DNA of 64,000 nucleotides, from NCBI GenBank assembly GCA_026702615.1, contig JAPPBY010000002.1, positions 1-64,000 on the forward strand, in the 5' to 3' direction. Below are positions 37,348 to 46,910 of this stretch, piece after piece. The DNA comes from Chloroflexota bacterium (lineage in GTDB: Bacteria; Chloroflexota; Dehalococcoidia; Tepidiformales; Tepidiformaceae). A program made the translations under genes and the position numbers. Positions within the stretch are counted from its first letter, which is position 1. The number at the start of each line of letters is the position of its first letter. The notes under the pieces were generated by a model. The model was not told where the DNA came from. It searched no databases and saw only the letters and a program-made list of their open reading frames with translations.

Positions 37348-37353
37348 ATGCGG
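37348..37353 (-). promoter_or_regulatory. -10-like element of the NuoE/NuoF pair
   Basis: TATAGT on the minus strand lies 22 bases before the nuoE-like ATG, in the 33 bp gap after the oxidoreductase stop. No good -35 is seen. It suggests that the diaphorase pair has its own promoter. Confidence 0.45.
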
Positions 37354-37358
37354 CACTA

Positions 37359-38693
37359 CTATATGCGGGCCCCTCGCGCGCCAGCAACCGCGCGGGCGTC
37401 GGCATCCATGAGTTCCGCGGCCTGTTCGCCCAGCCGGAGGCTGTAGTTCTGGCCGCGGTCCTCGGGGTAGACCTGGGTCGTGTTGGAAAGGTAGAGACCC
37501 CCGATGCCCGTCTCCATGGAGGGGATTGAGGCGGAGTAGTTGGTGGTGATGACGGGCTGGCCGCCGGGGTCGCGGAAAAACCACTTCTCGCGGACCCAGG
37601 AGCGGTCGAACGCGGGGTTGATGCGGCGGATGCTGTCCTCGTAGGCGGTGAGGGCCTCCTCGGCGTCCATCTGGAGGACGGGGTGGTCGGGAGCGACGTA
37701 GTTGGAGAGGTAGACGAGGTGATTGCCGCCGTAGCGCTCCGGACCGACGAGGTTGGTGTGCTCGACGCAGGCGACGAAGGGGAGGTCGTCGGCGATGGAG
37801 AGCCAGTAGACGTCGCTGAGGGGGCGGTCGAGGGCGAGGACGAGGCAGGAGGCCCACTGGTAGCGGACGCGGTCGAGAATCTCGACGTAGGAGGCGGGGA
37901 GGTCGGGGGCGATGCGCTTGGTGATGATGTTGGGGGTGGTCATGAGGACCTGGTCGAACTCGTGGAAGGCGCCGTCAGCACGGATGCCGGTGACGGCGCC
38001 GAGCTCGGTCACGACCGACTCGACAGGGGTGCTGAGGTGAATCTGGCCGCCGGCCTGGCGGATGTGGTCGGCGAGGGCGAAATAGTAGGAGCGGAAGGAG
38101 CCGCGAGGGTAGCCGAGGGTCTCCTTGGCGCCGAGCCGTCCCTCGCGGGAGCCGAAGCGAAGGCGGATCTTCCAGTGGAGCCAGGCCATGCCGATCTCGT
38201 CGGCGTGCTCGGCGAACTTGCCCCGGAGAAGGGGACCCCAGAAGGCGTCGAAGGCCTGCTTGCCGACGGCACGCTCCATCCAGGCGCGGGCGGTCACGTC
38301 CTCGTACACGCGCCAGTCGGCCTGGCGCTTCAGCCAGAGGCTGGCGAGGCCGAGGCGGATGCGGCTGGGGAGGCTGACCGCATCGAATCGGAGGAGGTCG
38401 AGGGGAGTCACGAAGGGATAGACGCGGCCCTTCACGAAGTGCCCGTTATGGGGCTCGATCCACTCGAGGCGGTCGCCCAGCCCGAGGTCGTTGAAGTAGC
38501 GAACGACGGTCGTGTCGTTGGTGAAGATGTGGTGGTAGAAGCACTCGATCGGCTCGTCCCCGACCTCGAAGGTGACGACCTGGCCGCCCGGCTCATCGCG
38601 CCCTTCGAAGATGGTGACCTCGTGGCCGAGCTCCTGGAGGCGGCGGGCTGCGGCGAGGCCCGCGACGCCAGCGCCGACGATGCCGGCCCTCAC
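37359..38693 (-). CDS. FAD/NAD(P)-binding amine-oxidase-like oxidoreductase
   Basis: Protein of 444 residues. The FAD-binding start is AGIVGAGVAGLAAARRL followed by EGRDEPGGQ. The body resembles the group with protoporphyrinogen oxidase, UDP-galactopyranose mutase and desaturase-like proteins. A C-terminal GGLYLSNTTQVYPEDRGQNY closes the FAD site. Substrate unknown; given the surrounding glycosyl genes a sugar-nucleotide or prenyl-lipid role is possible. GTG 38693 overlaps the preceding stop (GTGA). Last gene of the long leftward run. Confidence 0.85.
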   Translation of the reverse strand: MRAGIVGAGVAGLAAARRLQELGHEVTIFEGRDEPGGQVVTFEVGDEPIECFYHHIFTNDTTVVRYFNDLGLGDRLEWIEPHNGHFVKGRVYPFVTPLDLLRFDAVSLPSRIRLGLASLWLKRQADWRVYEDVTARAWMERAVGKQAFDAFWGPLLRGKFAEHADEIGMAWLHWKIRLRFGSREGRLGAKETLGYPRGSFRSYYFALADHIRQAGGQIHLSTPVESVVTELGAVTGIRADGAFHEFDQVLMTTPNIITKRIAPDLPASYVEILDRVRYQWASCLVLALDRPLSDVYWLSIADDLPFVACVEHTNLVGPERYGGNHLVYLSNYVAPDHPVLQMDAEEALTAYEDSIRRINPAFDRSWVREKWFFRDPGGQPVITTNYSASIPSMETGIGGLYLSNTTQVYPEDRGQNYSLRLGEQAAELMDADARAVAGARGARI

Positions 38694-39703
38694 GGGGCCA
38701 CCGCGCTGCGCTCTTCGACGGGCACCCTCGTGAGGCGTCCGAGGCGGGCGATGGGAATGCCGAAAGTCCAGAGCAGGATCAGGCCGACGACGGTGGCGGG
38801 AGCGACGACGACGGCGTGGGCGACGATGGCGTAGGCGGCGGCGAGGCCGCCGGCGAGTCCGGCGTTGACCAGCACGAGCTTGGCGGCCCACTCGAAGGGG
38901 CCGGCCCCGCCGAAGAAGGTGGGGATGATGATGGCGAGGTTGGCGGCGGCGAGGAGGAGGACGTAGTGGGCGAAGCCGAGATCAATGTTGAAGGCGAGTC
39001 CGACGATGGCGTAGGCGCCTGCCTCGACGGTCCAGCCGAGGAGGCTGAAGAAGGCGACAAGGAGGAAGCTGCGCCAGTCGTGGACCGAACGGAGGGCGCC
39101 GATGACCGAGTTGACATGGGGGCGCAGGCGCTCGGCAAGCCGCCGGGGGAGGCGTGCGAGGAGGAACTCGGCGAGGCGGTAGGCGCGCTCCTCGCGCAGA
39201 GTCATCCAGTAGAAGACGACGAGGGCGACGGAGAAGAGCGCGGAAGCGGCGATGGCGATGGCCTGCAGGCGGCTGTCGCCGAGGCCGGTAACAGCTCCGG
39301 CGGTGAGGAGCATGAGGACGAGCACGCAGCCATCGAAGAGGCGCTCAACGGCGATGGCGCCGAGCGTGCCCATGGTGGACACACGCTCACGTTCACCGAG
39401 CACATAGGCGCGGATGAGCTCGCCTGCGCGGGCGGGGAGGAGGTTATTCGCCATGTAGCCGATGATCGAGTACGAGAAGAGGCGCCGCGCGCTGATGGAA
39501 ACGACGGGGCGCATGAGCACGGACCAGCGATAACAGCGGAGCCAGAAAGAGGCGAAGAGCACGACGACGGCGGGGGCGAGGTACCAGTAGGTGGCGCCCT
39601 CGAAGGCATCGGCGATCTCGCCGAGGTCCGTGGCGAGCACGAAGAGCACGATGAGCAACGTGCCAATCGCCACGGCAACCCAGAAGCGGATTGAGCGGAA
39701 CAC
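38690..39703 (-). CDS. Flippase-like integral membrane protein (UPF0104 / LPG synthase TM family)
   Basis: Protein of 337 residues with about eight hydrophobic segments. The motif NNLLPARAGELIRAYVLGE and ERLFDGCVLVLML fit the UPF0104/AglD-C-terminal family, thought to move lipid-linked sugars or lysyl groups. The block PTFFGGAGPFEWA near the end is also typical. The start is GTG. It is 6 bases after the TIGR03663-type gene and overlaps the next gene, so it belongs to the same transcript. Confidence 0.9.
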   Translation of the reverse strand: MFRSIRFWVAVAIGTLLIVLFVLATDLGEIADAFEGATYWYLAPAVVVLFASFWLRCYRWSVLMRPVVSISARRLFSYSIIGYMANNLLPARAGELIRAYVLGERERVSTMGTLGAIAVERLFDGCVLVLMLLTAGAVTGLGDSRLQAIAIAASALFSVALVVFYWMTLREERAYRLAEFLLARLPRRLAERLRPHVNSVIGALRSVHDWRSFLLVAFFSLLGWTVEAGAYAIVGLAFNIDLGFAHYVLLLAAANLAIIIPTFFGGAGPFEWAAKLVLVNAGLAGGLAAAYAIVAHAVVVAPATVVGLILLWTFGIPIARLGRLTRVPVEERSAVAP

Positions 39704-39709
39704 GGCTGA

Positions 39710-42700
39710 TCAGCGCTCCCCGGCCTCGGCGCTGTCGAAGAGGCGCACTCTCCCGGCCCCGCCTTCCACGATCCAGAGCTTACCACCGGGGGTCTCCACG
39801 ATTCCGTACGGGGAACGGAGGGATTCGTCCTCGGGATCGATGACGGTGACGAGGACGCCGGTGTCGGCGTAGATGCGCACCCGGCCGAGCGACGGCAGGG
39901 AGAGGGCGATACGGCCATCGCGGAGCACACGCAGGTAGGGCTTATCGAGGTGGTCGGCGCCTCCCCAGCCGGACACGGGGAATTCGCGCAGGTGGGCGCC
40001 GGACGGATCGAGGACCTGGACGCGCGCGTTCCACATGTCGGCGATGACGATCTCGCCGCTGGGGGCGATATCGATGCCAACGGGTTCGCTGAACTCCGCC
40101 GAGCCGCTGCCCCGGCCCAGCGTGGCGGGGTCGAAGGGAGCGCCAATCTCGCGGACGTACTCGCCCATCGAGGTGTAGACGACGATGCGGTTATGGCCCG
40201 TATCGGTGACCCAGAGGTTGCCATCGGAGTCGATAGCAAGGTCACGAGGCCCGTAGAGGTGGTACGGGCCGGGAGGGGTTCCATCGAACAGCGGACGCTC
40301 GCCAAAGGAGAGCGTGAGCCGGCGGAGCTCGGCATCGAAGGCGAGGATGCGCCACCCGAAGGTGTCAGCCACATAGACGCTGCCGTCGTCTGAGACGGCG
40401 AGTCCCCAGGGCTGGCTCCCGGCGCCATCATCGGTGGGAAGCTCGATGGCGGCGAGGAAGTTGCCTTCAGCGTCGAAGCGCTGCAGGCGACGGGCCGTGC
40501 TGTCGATGACGTAGAGGCTGCCGTCGCGACCAGCCTCGATGTCAACGGGAGCCGAGAACTGGCCGGGGCGGACGCCGAGTCCGCCGAACATGGGGCGGCC
40601 GGCGTCATCGACGCCGGGAGGGGCCGGTTCTAGGGTCTGGGTCGTAAGCCGGCCGGTTTCCCGGTCGAAGTCGAGGGGGAAGTAGGCAATCCCGGCAACC
40701 CGCCCGGGTTCCTGCCGTGGATCGTGGTCGCGCCAGTAGAGGAAGGCATCCTTCGCCCAGCTTCCCTTGAAGATGCCGCTGCCAATCTGGCGCCAGGCCT
40801 CGCCCTCGAAGGGCCCGGCCGTAAGGGCGCTCTTGTAGTTCTCGGGGAACCACCAGCGGTGCGGGTAGCGGGTGGGCGGGGCGAAGCTCGTGACGCCGCG
40901 GGAGACGAGGTCCTGGGAGACGATCGCAGCGTTGGTGGCGTTGACGAGTACGACGTCGAACTCTCCCTGCGGGGGGCCCGACTCCATGTCGCTGAAGACG
41001 ACCTTGTCGTAGTCGCGCAGGTACCAGACCCAGGGCCAGGCGAAGGACGTGCGCGAATCGATAGCGATTCGCAGATCGGCGCCCTTCCCCGTGACCTCGG
41101 CAAGGGCGTCGATCTCATCGGCCATGCGGGTGATCTCGGGAGAGCTCTGCGTGTAGATGAGCATGTCCTTGGGGACATCGCCACGCTCAAAGGTGACCTC
41201 GATCATGGTGCGAACGGAGAAGAAGGCCAGCGAGGCGACGACGATGAGGGCGACGAGCATGGGCAGTGTGCGCCACCCGAGTCTCGAGACGACAAAGCCG
41301 GTCGTGACGATGGTGATCAGGAGCGCGACGGCGCCCCAGGTGACGCGCACGGCGAGCGGGGGTCCCCAGTCGAGGACGAAGGCGACCAGAGTGAGCGCGG
41401 CAGTCGCGAGGGCGAACGCGATCGTGAGCAGCGCGCGGGCATCGAGGGGAGGGGAACGCCAGTGTTCCCAGGCGCGCTGGATGGTCCAGGCGGCGAGGAG
41501 GGCGGCGGGGACGGCGAGATGCGTGTTGAGCCACGGCATCTTCTCGCCGGCGAAGGAAAGGGCGGCAAAGAGGATAAGGAACCAGAGCACGAGGAATCGG
41601 GCGAAGGAGGAGCCTCTCAGGAGGGCCCAGGCCCCGCCTGCGAGCGCCAGCAGGAGGGGGAGGAACTCGTAGGCGGGCATGACCATCAGGTAGTAGAACC
41701 AGGGCTGCATCCCGCGGCGGTAGTCGTGCTGGGCCTGCCAGTGATCGATGGAGCCCCAGAGACCGGTGCAGAACCCGTCGAGGTTCGTCCAGAGGCTGGT
41801 GACGAGGGTCAGGTAGATGAAGACGGCGACCCCCGCGGCGATCAACCAGGTGCGCGGGCGCCAGAGGAGACCAGCCACGGTTGCGATCGCGCAGACGACG
41901 GCGAAGCCGGTCACCAGCGCGGCGGCGTCACGCGTTGAAGCGGCGGCGCAGATCTCGGGAAAGTCCAGCGGGCCCGACGAGAAGGCCTCAAGGAGGGGCT
42001 TGGCGAAGGGGACGAGGAAGGGAAGCGTGAGCGTACCGGTCAGGACGACGAGATCCCCGGCCCGAGGGAGCCGTCGCCATGCGCCGGCCTCGCGCAGGAG
42101 GGGCCAGAGGGCGGCGATGATCCAGGCGAAGGGGTAGAGCGCGGCGGCCCGGAAGAAGCGCGCCCAGGTTGCCCCGGCGCCTGACTCCTCCGTGGGCTGC
42201 CGCACAAGGTCGAGTGCCAACTGTCCGTTCAGGTAGAGGAGGAGGAAGGCGACGAAGAGGAAGGCCGCCTCTTTGGTAGCGAAGGCGAGGGAGAGGGCGA
42301 CGGCGAAGGTGATGAGCCAGCGCGTTCGGCCGTCGTGGAGGTACTTCCACATGGCCGCCACGAGGACGAGCAAGAGGAAGGCCAGGAAAATGTCCATCCT
42401 CAGGAAGCGGCTGTAGTAGACGAGTGTGGGGGAGAAGGCGAGGAAGGTGACCGCCGCGAACACTCCCCCGGAGCCGAGCCAGCGCCGGAACGCAAAGGGG
42501 GCAGCGACGACGGCCATGCCGAAGAGGGCGGGGGAGATGCGGGCGGTGTAGTCGGTGGCGGTGAAGACGATGAAGGTGAAGCCCTGCGCCAGGTAGAGCA
42601 GGGGGCCGTGGAAGACAGGGCTGTGGGTGTAGGAGCCCTGGGCGAAGTCCCAGGCCCACTTGGCGTGGATGCTCTCGTCGTGGTGGAGGGCGCGGGCGCC

Positions 42701-42838
42701 AAGATCCCAGAAGCGCAGGGCGAAGGCGGCCGCGAAGACGAGGACGTAGGCAACCAGCACCCAATCCACCTCGATGCGGCGGGCCAGCAGGCGGTCGAAG
42801 GCATTCCCTTCGGTGGCTGGGCCGGGGCCGGAGGTCAT
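39710..42838 (-). CDS. TIGR03663-type membrane glycosyltransferase fused to an NHL-repeat propeller
   Basis: Protein of 1042 residues. The N-terminal 550 residues are multi-spanning with the GT-C-like acidic motif LHHDESIHAKWAWDF near residue 55 and a long loop SYTHSPVFHGPLLYLAQ, as in TIGR03663/Agl23 proteins of archaea and Chloroflexi. The middle is a soluble domain. The last 280 residues carry at least five NHL-type blades (RPGQFSAPVDIE, SQPWGLAVSDDGSVYVADT, YGPRDLAIDSDGNLWVTDT, FSEPVGIDIAPSGEIVIAD, RSPYGIVETPGGKLWIVEG), a likely six-bladed extracytoplasmic propeller. It probably adds or polymerises lipid-linked sugar. The ATG overlaps the previous stop (ATGA). Confidence 0.87.
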   Translation of the reverse strand: MTSGPGPATEGNAFDRLLARRIEVDWVLVAYVLVFAAAFALRFWDLGARALHHDESIHAKWAWDFAQGSYTHSPVFHGPLLYLAQGFTFIVFTATDYTARISPALFGMAVVAAPFAFRRWLGSGGVFAAVTFLAFSPTLVYYSRFLRMDIFLAFLLLVLVAAMWKYLHDGRTRWLITFAVALSLAFATKEAAFLFVAFLLLYLNGQLALDLVRQPTEESGAGATWARFFRAAALYPFAWIIAALWPLLREAGAWRRLPRAGDLVVLTGTLTLPFLVPFAKPLLEAFSSGPLDFPEICAAASTRDAAALVTGFAVVCAIATVAGLLWRPRTWLIAAGVAVFIYLTLVTSLWTNLDGFCTGLWGSIDHWQAQHDYRRGMQPWFYYLMVMPAYEFLPLLLALAGGAWALLRGSSFARFLVLWFLILFAALSFAGEKMPWLNTHLAVPAALLAAWTIQRAWEHWRSPPLDARALLTIAFALATAALTLVAFVLDWGPPLAVRVTWGAVALLITIVTTGFVVSRLGWRTLPMLVALIVVASLAFFSVRTMIEVTFERGDVPKDMLIYTQSSPEITRMADEIDALAEVTGKGADLRIAIDSRTSFAWPWVWYLRDYDKVVFSDMESGPPQGEFDVVLVNATNAAIVSQDLVSRGVTSFAPPTRYPHRWWFPENYKSALTAGPFEGEAWRQIGSGIFKGSWAKDAFLYWRDHDPRQEPGRVAGIAYFPLDFDRETGRLTTQTLEPAPPGVDDAGRPMFGGLGVRPGQFSAPVDIEAGRDGSLYVIDSTARRLQRFDAEGNFLAAIELPTDDGAGSQPWGLAVSDDGSVYVADTFGWRILAFDAELRRLTLSFGERPLFDGTPPGPYHLYGPRDLAIDSDGNLWVTDTGHNRIVVYTSMGEYVREIGAPFDPATLGRGSGSAEFSEPVGIDIAPSGEIVIADMWNARVQVLDPSGAHLREFPVSGWGGADHLDKPYLRVLRDGRIALSLPSLGRVRIYADTGVLVTVIDPEDESLRSPYGIVETPGGKLWIVEGGAGRVRLFDSAEAGER

Positions 42839-44457
42839 GGCGCCCTCACGTAGACGGCCACAATCTCCAGCCGCTGATCGAGACTGTTCCGCTCCGCGAA
42901 CCAGTGGGCGAACCCAAGAAAGCCATCCGGGCCGTCGATCTCGCGTTCAAACACCCAGCGACCGTCAAGGGCCACGAAGCCCTCCGGCGGGGGAGCACCG
43001 GCGGGCCAGATCACGACACCGGCACCGGCGGGCAGGTTGCTCGCAAGCAGGAGCGTGCCTGAATCGCGGAAGGGCCAGGTAAGCGCTTCGCGGTAGCGTT
43101 CGTGGACAACGATGGAACCCCCGGAGGTGTTCGCCGAGAGGGCAACATCGCGGATGGCGCGCGCGGACGATGGACTTGTCGGCCCGGGGAGAGGCTCACC
43201 GGCGGCGCTCAGGGCAATGCCACTCGAGCCCGCCAGCAGCAGAACGCCTCCGATCGCGACGGGAGCCAGGAGCGTGAGCGGCAGTGACTCGCGATAGGTC
43301 GCAAGAGTGGCGAGGGCCGTGACGGCGCCGATACCGGCCACGACGAGAAGCGCGCGTTCATAAGCGCCGCCGGCGTGTCCCTGTCGGGCCCAGTCGCTGA
43401 GGACGAAGCAGGCGATAGCCGCGAGGGCAAGGGCGAGGAGCAGAAGCCAGCTCTCCCGGCGCCAGGTGATCGCCATCAGCCGGCCGGCCAGGCGGGCAAG
43501 GGCAGGGCCCAGGAGCAGGCAGGAGGCGAAGGTGGCGGCGGCGAGAGGGAAGGGTGAGTGCGTGGGCAGGGCCACAAGGAACCAGACCACGGCGATACCA
43601 GCCACACCGAGCGAGAGAGTCTCCATTGGAGTGGGGGACCGGCCCTCGTCGCGGAGCCGGACGGCCAGCCAGACGACAGCGGCCGCGCCGCCGACGAGGA
43701 GGGGCAGCCCGTAGAGGGCGGCGAGCTCGGCGACGGAGAGGGTCGACCAGGGCTCGTCGAAGCCGGCGGCAATGAGCGAGAAGGCGGCGATGCGGAGGCC
43801 GTCGGCATCGACGCCGAACTGGAGACTCGTCAGGAGCACGCCCAGGGCCGTTCCGGCGGCTCCCCAGAGGAGAGCCCCGCGGGTGGGGCGGTGGCGGTGC
43901 AGGGCAGCGCTCACCGTCGCCGCAAGGACGACGGTGAGGCACAGCGGTCCCGCGGTGGCTACGAGGAAGGCGATGAGGAACCATCCCCAGGGTGGTGGCC
44001 GGCCGGCGACGAGGGCGACGACAAGCCAGAGGGCGATGGCCGCATCCCAGGCGGCGGCTGTGGCGGTCACCCCGAGGACGATGCCGGCAGGGTCGAGGGC
44101 GAGTAGCAGGAGGGCGAGGAGGGCGCCGCCTTCTCCGAGCCGCCGCCGGAGCATGAAGAGCGCCAGGGGGATCGTGAGGGCGCCGGCAAGGGCGATTGCT
44201 CGCGCGGGCTGCTCGGACTCGGTCCAGCCCAGGGTGAGGGCGGTCACCGCCTGGTAGAGGGTCGGACCGTAGCGGTCGTCCTCGACGCCGATGCGCGCCT
44301 GCCAGGCGCCGGAGAGATGCGCGAGTTCGGCGCCGCCGACGGGGGCTCTCCAGACCAGCCCGACGCGCAGCAGAATGAAGAGCGCCACGACGAGCACCCA
44401 GGCGATGGCCGCGACGGAGACGGTGGGGAGGCGGGAAGGAGCGGGCGGGGAGGTCAT
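42835..44457 (-). CDS. Multi-spanning membrane protein, GT39-like
   Basis: Protein of 540 residues with about ten hydrophobic segments. It opens with a helix and then the loop PVGGAELAHLSGAWQARIG; acidic residues in the first large loop recall GT-C enzymes (protein O-mannosyltransferase type). DDRYGPTLYQAVTAL follows. No closer family is recognised. The final 100 residues form a soluble domain ending VYVRAP. Overlap with both neighbours (ATGA) places it in the glycan run. Function inferred from neighbours and topology only. Confidence 0.75.
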   Translation of the reverse strand: MTSPPAPSRLPTVSVAAIAWVLVVALFILLRVGLVWRAPVGGAELAHLSGAWQARIGVEDDRYGPTLYQAVTALTLGWTESEQPARAIALAGALTIPLALFMLRRRLGEGGALLALLLLALDPAGIVLGVTATAAAWDAAIALWLVVALVAGRPPPWGWFLIAFLVATAGPLCLTVVLAATVSAALHRHRPTRGALLWGAAGTALGVLLTSLQFGVDADGLRIAAFSLIAAGFDEPWSTLSVAELAALYGLPLLVGGAAAVVWLAVRLRDEGRSPTPMETLSLGVAGIAVVWFLVALPTHSPFPLAAATFASCLLLGPALARLAGRLMAITWRRESWLLLLALALAAIACFVLSDWARQGHAGGAYERALLVVAGIGAVTALATLATYRESLPLTLLAPVAIGGVLLLAGSSGIALSAAGEPLPGPTSPSSARAIRDVALSANTSGGSIVVHERYREALTWPFRDSGTLLLASNLPAGAGVVIWPAGAPPPEGFVALDGRWVFEREIDGPDGFLGFAHWFAERNSLDQRLEIVAVYVRAP

Positions 44458-46901
44458 CGCGTCGGCACCTCCTCGAGCGTGGGCGCGCGGTAGACCCTCA
44501 CCTCACCCTCCGCGAAGACCGTATCGAGAAACGTCTCGAACGCGGGGATGAGGCTGCCCCGGTAGCGCTCCCGCTCTTCGCGCCCGACGACGACGTAGGT
44601 GGCCCCAAGCTCCTCGAGGGCGCGGACCACCTCCTCCGGGCCCGTGGCGGTGTAGACGGAATCGACGAGATCGCGGCGGTGGTCCACCTCGGGGGCGACC
44701 TCCTTCCCGCGCCAGGTGCGCTCGTGGCCGGGCCAGCCTACGGGCACCTGGAGACCGGTGCGGAAGCCCACGCGGCCAAACGACCCATAGCCGCCAGGGT
44801 CCTCAAGGAGGGCCTGACCCTCGTCGCCCGTTCTCCAGACCCGCCCGGACGCCTCCACAACGACGGCGTCGGGCTCGACGTTCTCGGCAAGCCACTCGAT
44901 GAGGGCGTACTCGTCGGGGTAGTAGAAGTCGACGAAGTGGAGGCCGTCGAGACTAACGGCCTCGCGGAAGCCATCGGTGCGGTTGGGCATCATCGTCACG
45001 GCAAAGACGAGCGACCCGGCGAGCAGCAGTGTGGCGGGGGCAGCAAGGAACAACCGGGGCCGGGGAGCAACGAAACGGAGAGCGGCGACGAACACGACCG
45101 GGGAGGCGATGGAGAGGACGATCCAGGCCTGATAGGAGAGCTTGAAGACCGTGTTATGTCGCGGGACGAAGAAGAGCGCATCGCGGATGAACAGCAGCTC
45201 CGTCCCATACAAGAGGAGGAGGCCGAGGGTGGCGAGACCGGCGACGGGCGCGGCCGAGTGGCGTCGTTCGGCAAGCCTGATGGTGGCGAAGGCAAGCAGC
45301 CAGAGGACGGCGGCGTAGAAGGCCAGGGTGAGCCATCCACCCGCCCCGCGACTGGAGAAGGCGTCGCCGAGCCCGGCCTCCTCGGCGAAGATGCCGGCGG
45401 CACGGCCGGCGCCGGCGAGGATGATCCAGAGAAGGAACGGCAGTGCAGGAAGGAGGAACGCCAGGGCCAGATGCCCGAGGCGGATGGAGAGACCCGGGCG
45501 GGGCAGGGCCCAGGCGACCACGGGAAGGCTGAGGACGACAATCGTGCCCCAGAAGAGGAGGACATGCCGGATGCGGGTACCGGAGTCGCTGTAGGCGTAG
45601 AGGCCGCCGACGGAGCCACTGCTGAGATCGACGATCCAGGGAGAGTAGGCAGCGAGGGCGAGGAGAGCGGGGACGGCAAGGTACGAGATGGCACCCGTCA
45701 TCGCGGGGGCGGGCGCGCCGGCTCGAAGGTTCCTGGCCAGCACAGCGGCGAAGAGAACCGTCGAGAACGTGATGACGTCCCAGGTGTTGACGAATGCGAG
45801 ACTGCCGAAGACGAGCGTCACCACGAGGAGCCACAGGGGACGGCGCCGGTGCTCGCGCCAGGAGAGGAGCCCGCGTCCCCGCCAGAGAGCGGCGCTGAGG
45901 GCGAGTGCGAGGATGATCCCGGGGATGGCCATCACATGGGGGTGCAGGTCGCCAAGGAGGAAGCTGAAGAAGGGCACCTCCGTGATGACGTCGGTGTAGC
46001 CCGGCTGGGGGCCCCAGTAGGACATGCGGGACATGCGCCACCAGGCCCAGTGGTCAGTGGGGAACCAGCGTTCTGTTGAGTCGAGGGGTTGCCCGATACA
46101 GGAGTCGCCGGCGCCGACGCCGCAGCGAACGAGGCCCTCCACGCCGAAAGCGGTGTAGACGCCCTCAGAGGAGGCGCCGTGCGCGGAGGCGAGCTCGAAG
46201 ATGCTCGCGAGGGGGCCGGCGAAGAGCAGGAGAAGCACGCCGCCTGCCGCGGCCATGGGAATCCAACGCCGGGCGCGGGCGCCGAGGAGCCAGCGCGCAA
46301 GCGCGGCGCAGATTGAGGCGGCGGCAACGCCGGCGCTGGCGAAAACGGCAGCCAGGGAGAGGTTGTAGCCGGTCGCCGGCCAGACGTCGGCGGCGCCCGT
46401 CAACACGGCGGCCTGGAGGTAGCCGCCGTAGTAGTAGCTCGCGTTCTCGCCGGCAAACCAGGGATCGTGCGGGGGGTAGTCGGGGGAGACCAGCATGGCG
46501 TTGAGATAGAGGAAGTCCATCGGCTGCTCGGTGTGCGCGATATCGGGCGAGTGCGCGCGAACGAAGGCGTAGCCGAAGAAGAGCACCGAGAAGAGCACCG
46601 CGGCGACGGTGAGGCCACGGAGGGAGCGGCAAAGGGTCGCGAGGAAGCGGCGGTCGCGGACGGCGAGCACGACCATGGCGACGGCGAAGAGGGCGATCGC
46701 GAGGATGAAGCCGCCCCGCCCCGCAGGGAGGGCGCCCACGACCCGGAGGAGGAAGTAGCCGGTGGAGATGAGGGTGAGCCCCAGGGTGAAGGAAAGGCCC
46801 GCGCCGGCATCGGGAAAGCGGGCGAAGAGGCGGAAGGCGAGGGGCAGGGCCAACGCCGCGATGACGAGCGCGACACCCCAGAAAGCCAGGGCCTCAGTCA
46901 T
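44454..46901 (-). CDS. DUF2298 / YYY-domain membrane protein
   Basis: Protein of 815 residues with many hydrophobic segments. The YYY signature is visible near residues 125-165: PMDFLYLNAMLV, PHDPWFAGE and ASYYYGGY. A further conserved stretch, PFFSFLLGDLHPHVMA, follows. This family is known mainly from Chloroflexi and archaea and is thought to be a GT-C-type glycosyltransferase. The C-terminal 150 residues are a soluble domain with ALEELGATYVVVGREERERY. It starts 9 bases after ftsY and overlaps the next gene by four bases. Confidence 0.88.
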   Translation of the reverse strand: MTEALAFWGVALVIAALALPLAFRLFARFPDAGAGLSFTLGLTLISTGYFLLRVVGALPAGRGGFILAIALFAVAMVVLAVRDRRFLATLCRSLRGLTVAAVLFSVLFFGYAFVRAHSPDIAHTEQPMDFLYLNAMLVSPDYPPHDPWFAGENASYYYGGYLQAAVLTGAADVWPATGYNLSLAAVFASAGVAAASICAALARWLLGARARRWIPMAAAGGVLLLLFAGPLASIFELASAHGASSEGVYTAFGVEGLVRCGVGAGDSCIGQPLDSTERWFPTDHWAWWRMSRMSYWGPQPGYTDVITEVPFFSFLLGDLHPHVMAIPGIILALALSAALWRGRGLLSWREHRRRPLWLLVVTLVFGSLAFVNTWDVITFSTVLFAAVLARNLRAGAPAPAMTGAISYLAVPALLALAAYSPWIVDLSSGSVGGLYAYSDSGTRIRHVLLFWGTIVVLSLPVVAWALPRPGLSIRLGHLALAFLLPALPFLLWIILAGAGRAAGIFAEEAGLGDAFSSRGAGGWLTLAFYAAVLWLLAFATIRLAERRHSAAPVAGLATLGLLLLYGTELLFIRDALFFVPRHNTVFKLSYQAWIVLSIASPVVFVAALRFVAPRPRLFLAAPATLLLAGSLVFAVTMMPNRTDGFREAVSLDGLHFVDFYYPDEYALIEWLAENVEPDAVVVEASGRVWRTGDEGQALLEDPGGYGSFGRVGFRTGLQVPVGWPGHERTWRGKEVAPEVDHRRDLVDSVYTATGPEEVVRALEELGATYVVVGREERERYRGSLIPAFETFLDTVFAEGEVRVYRAPTLEEVPTR

Positions 46902-46910
46902 GGGGGAGCC

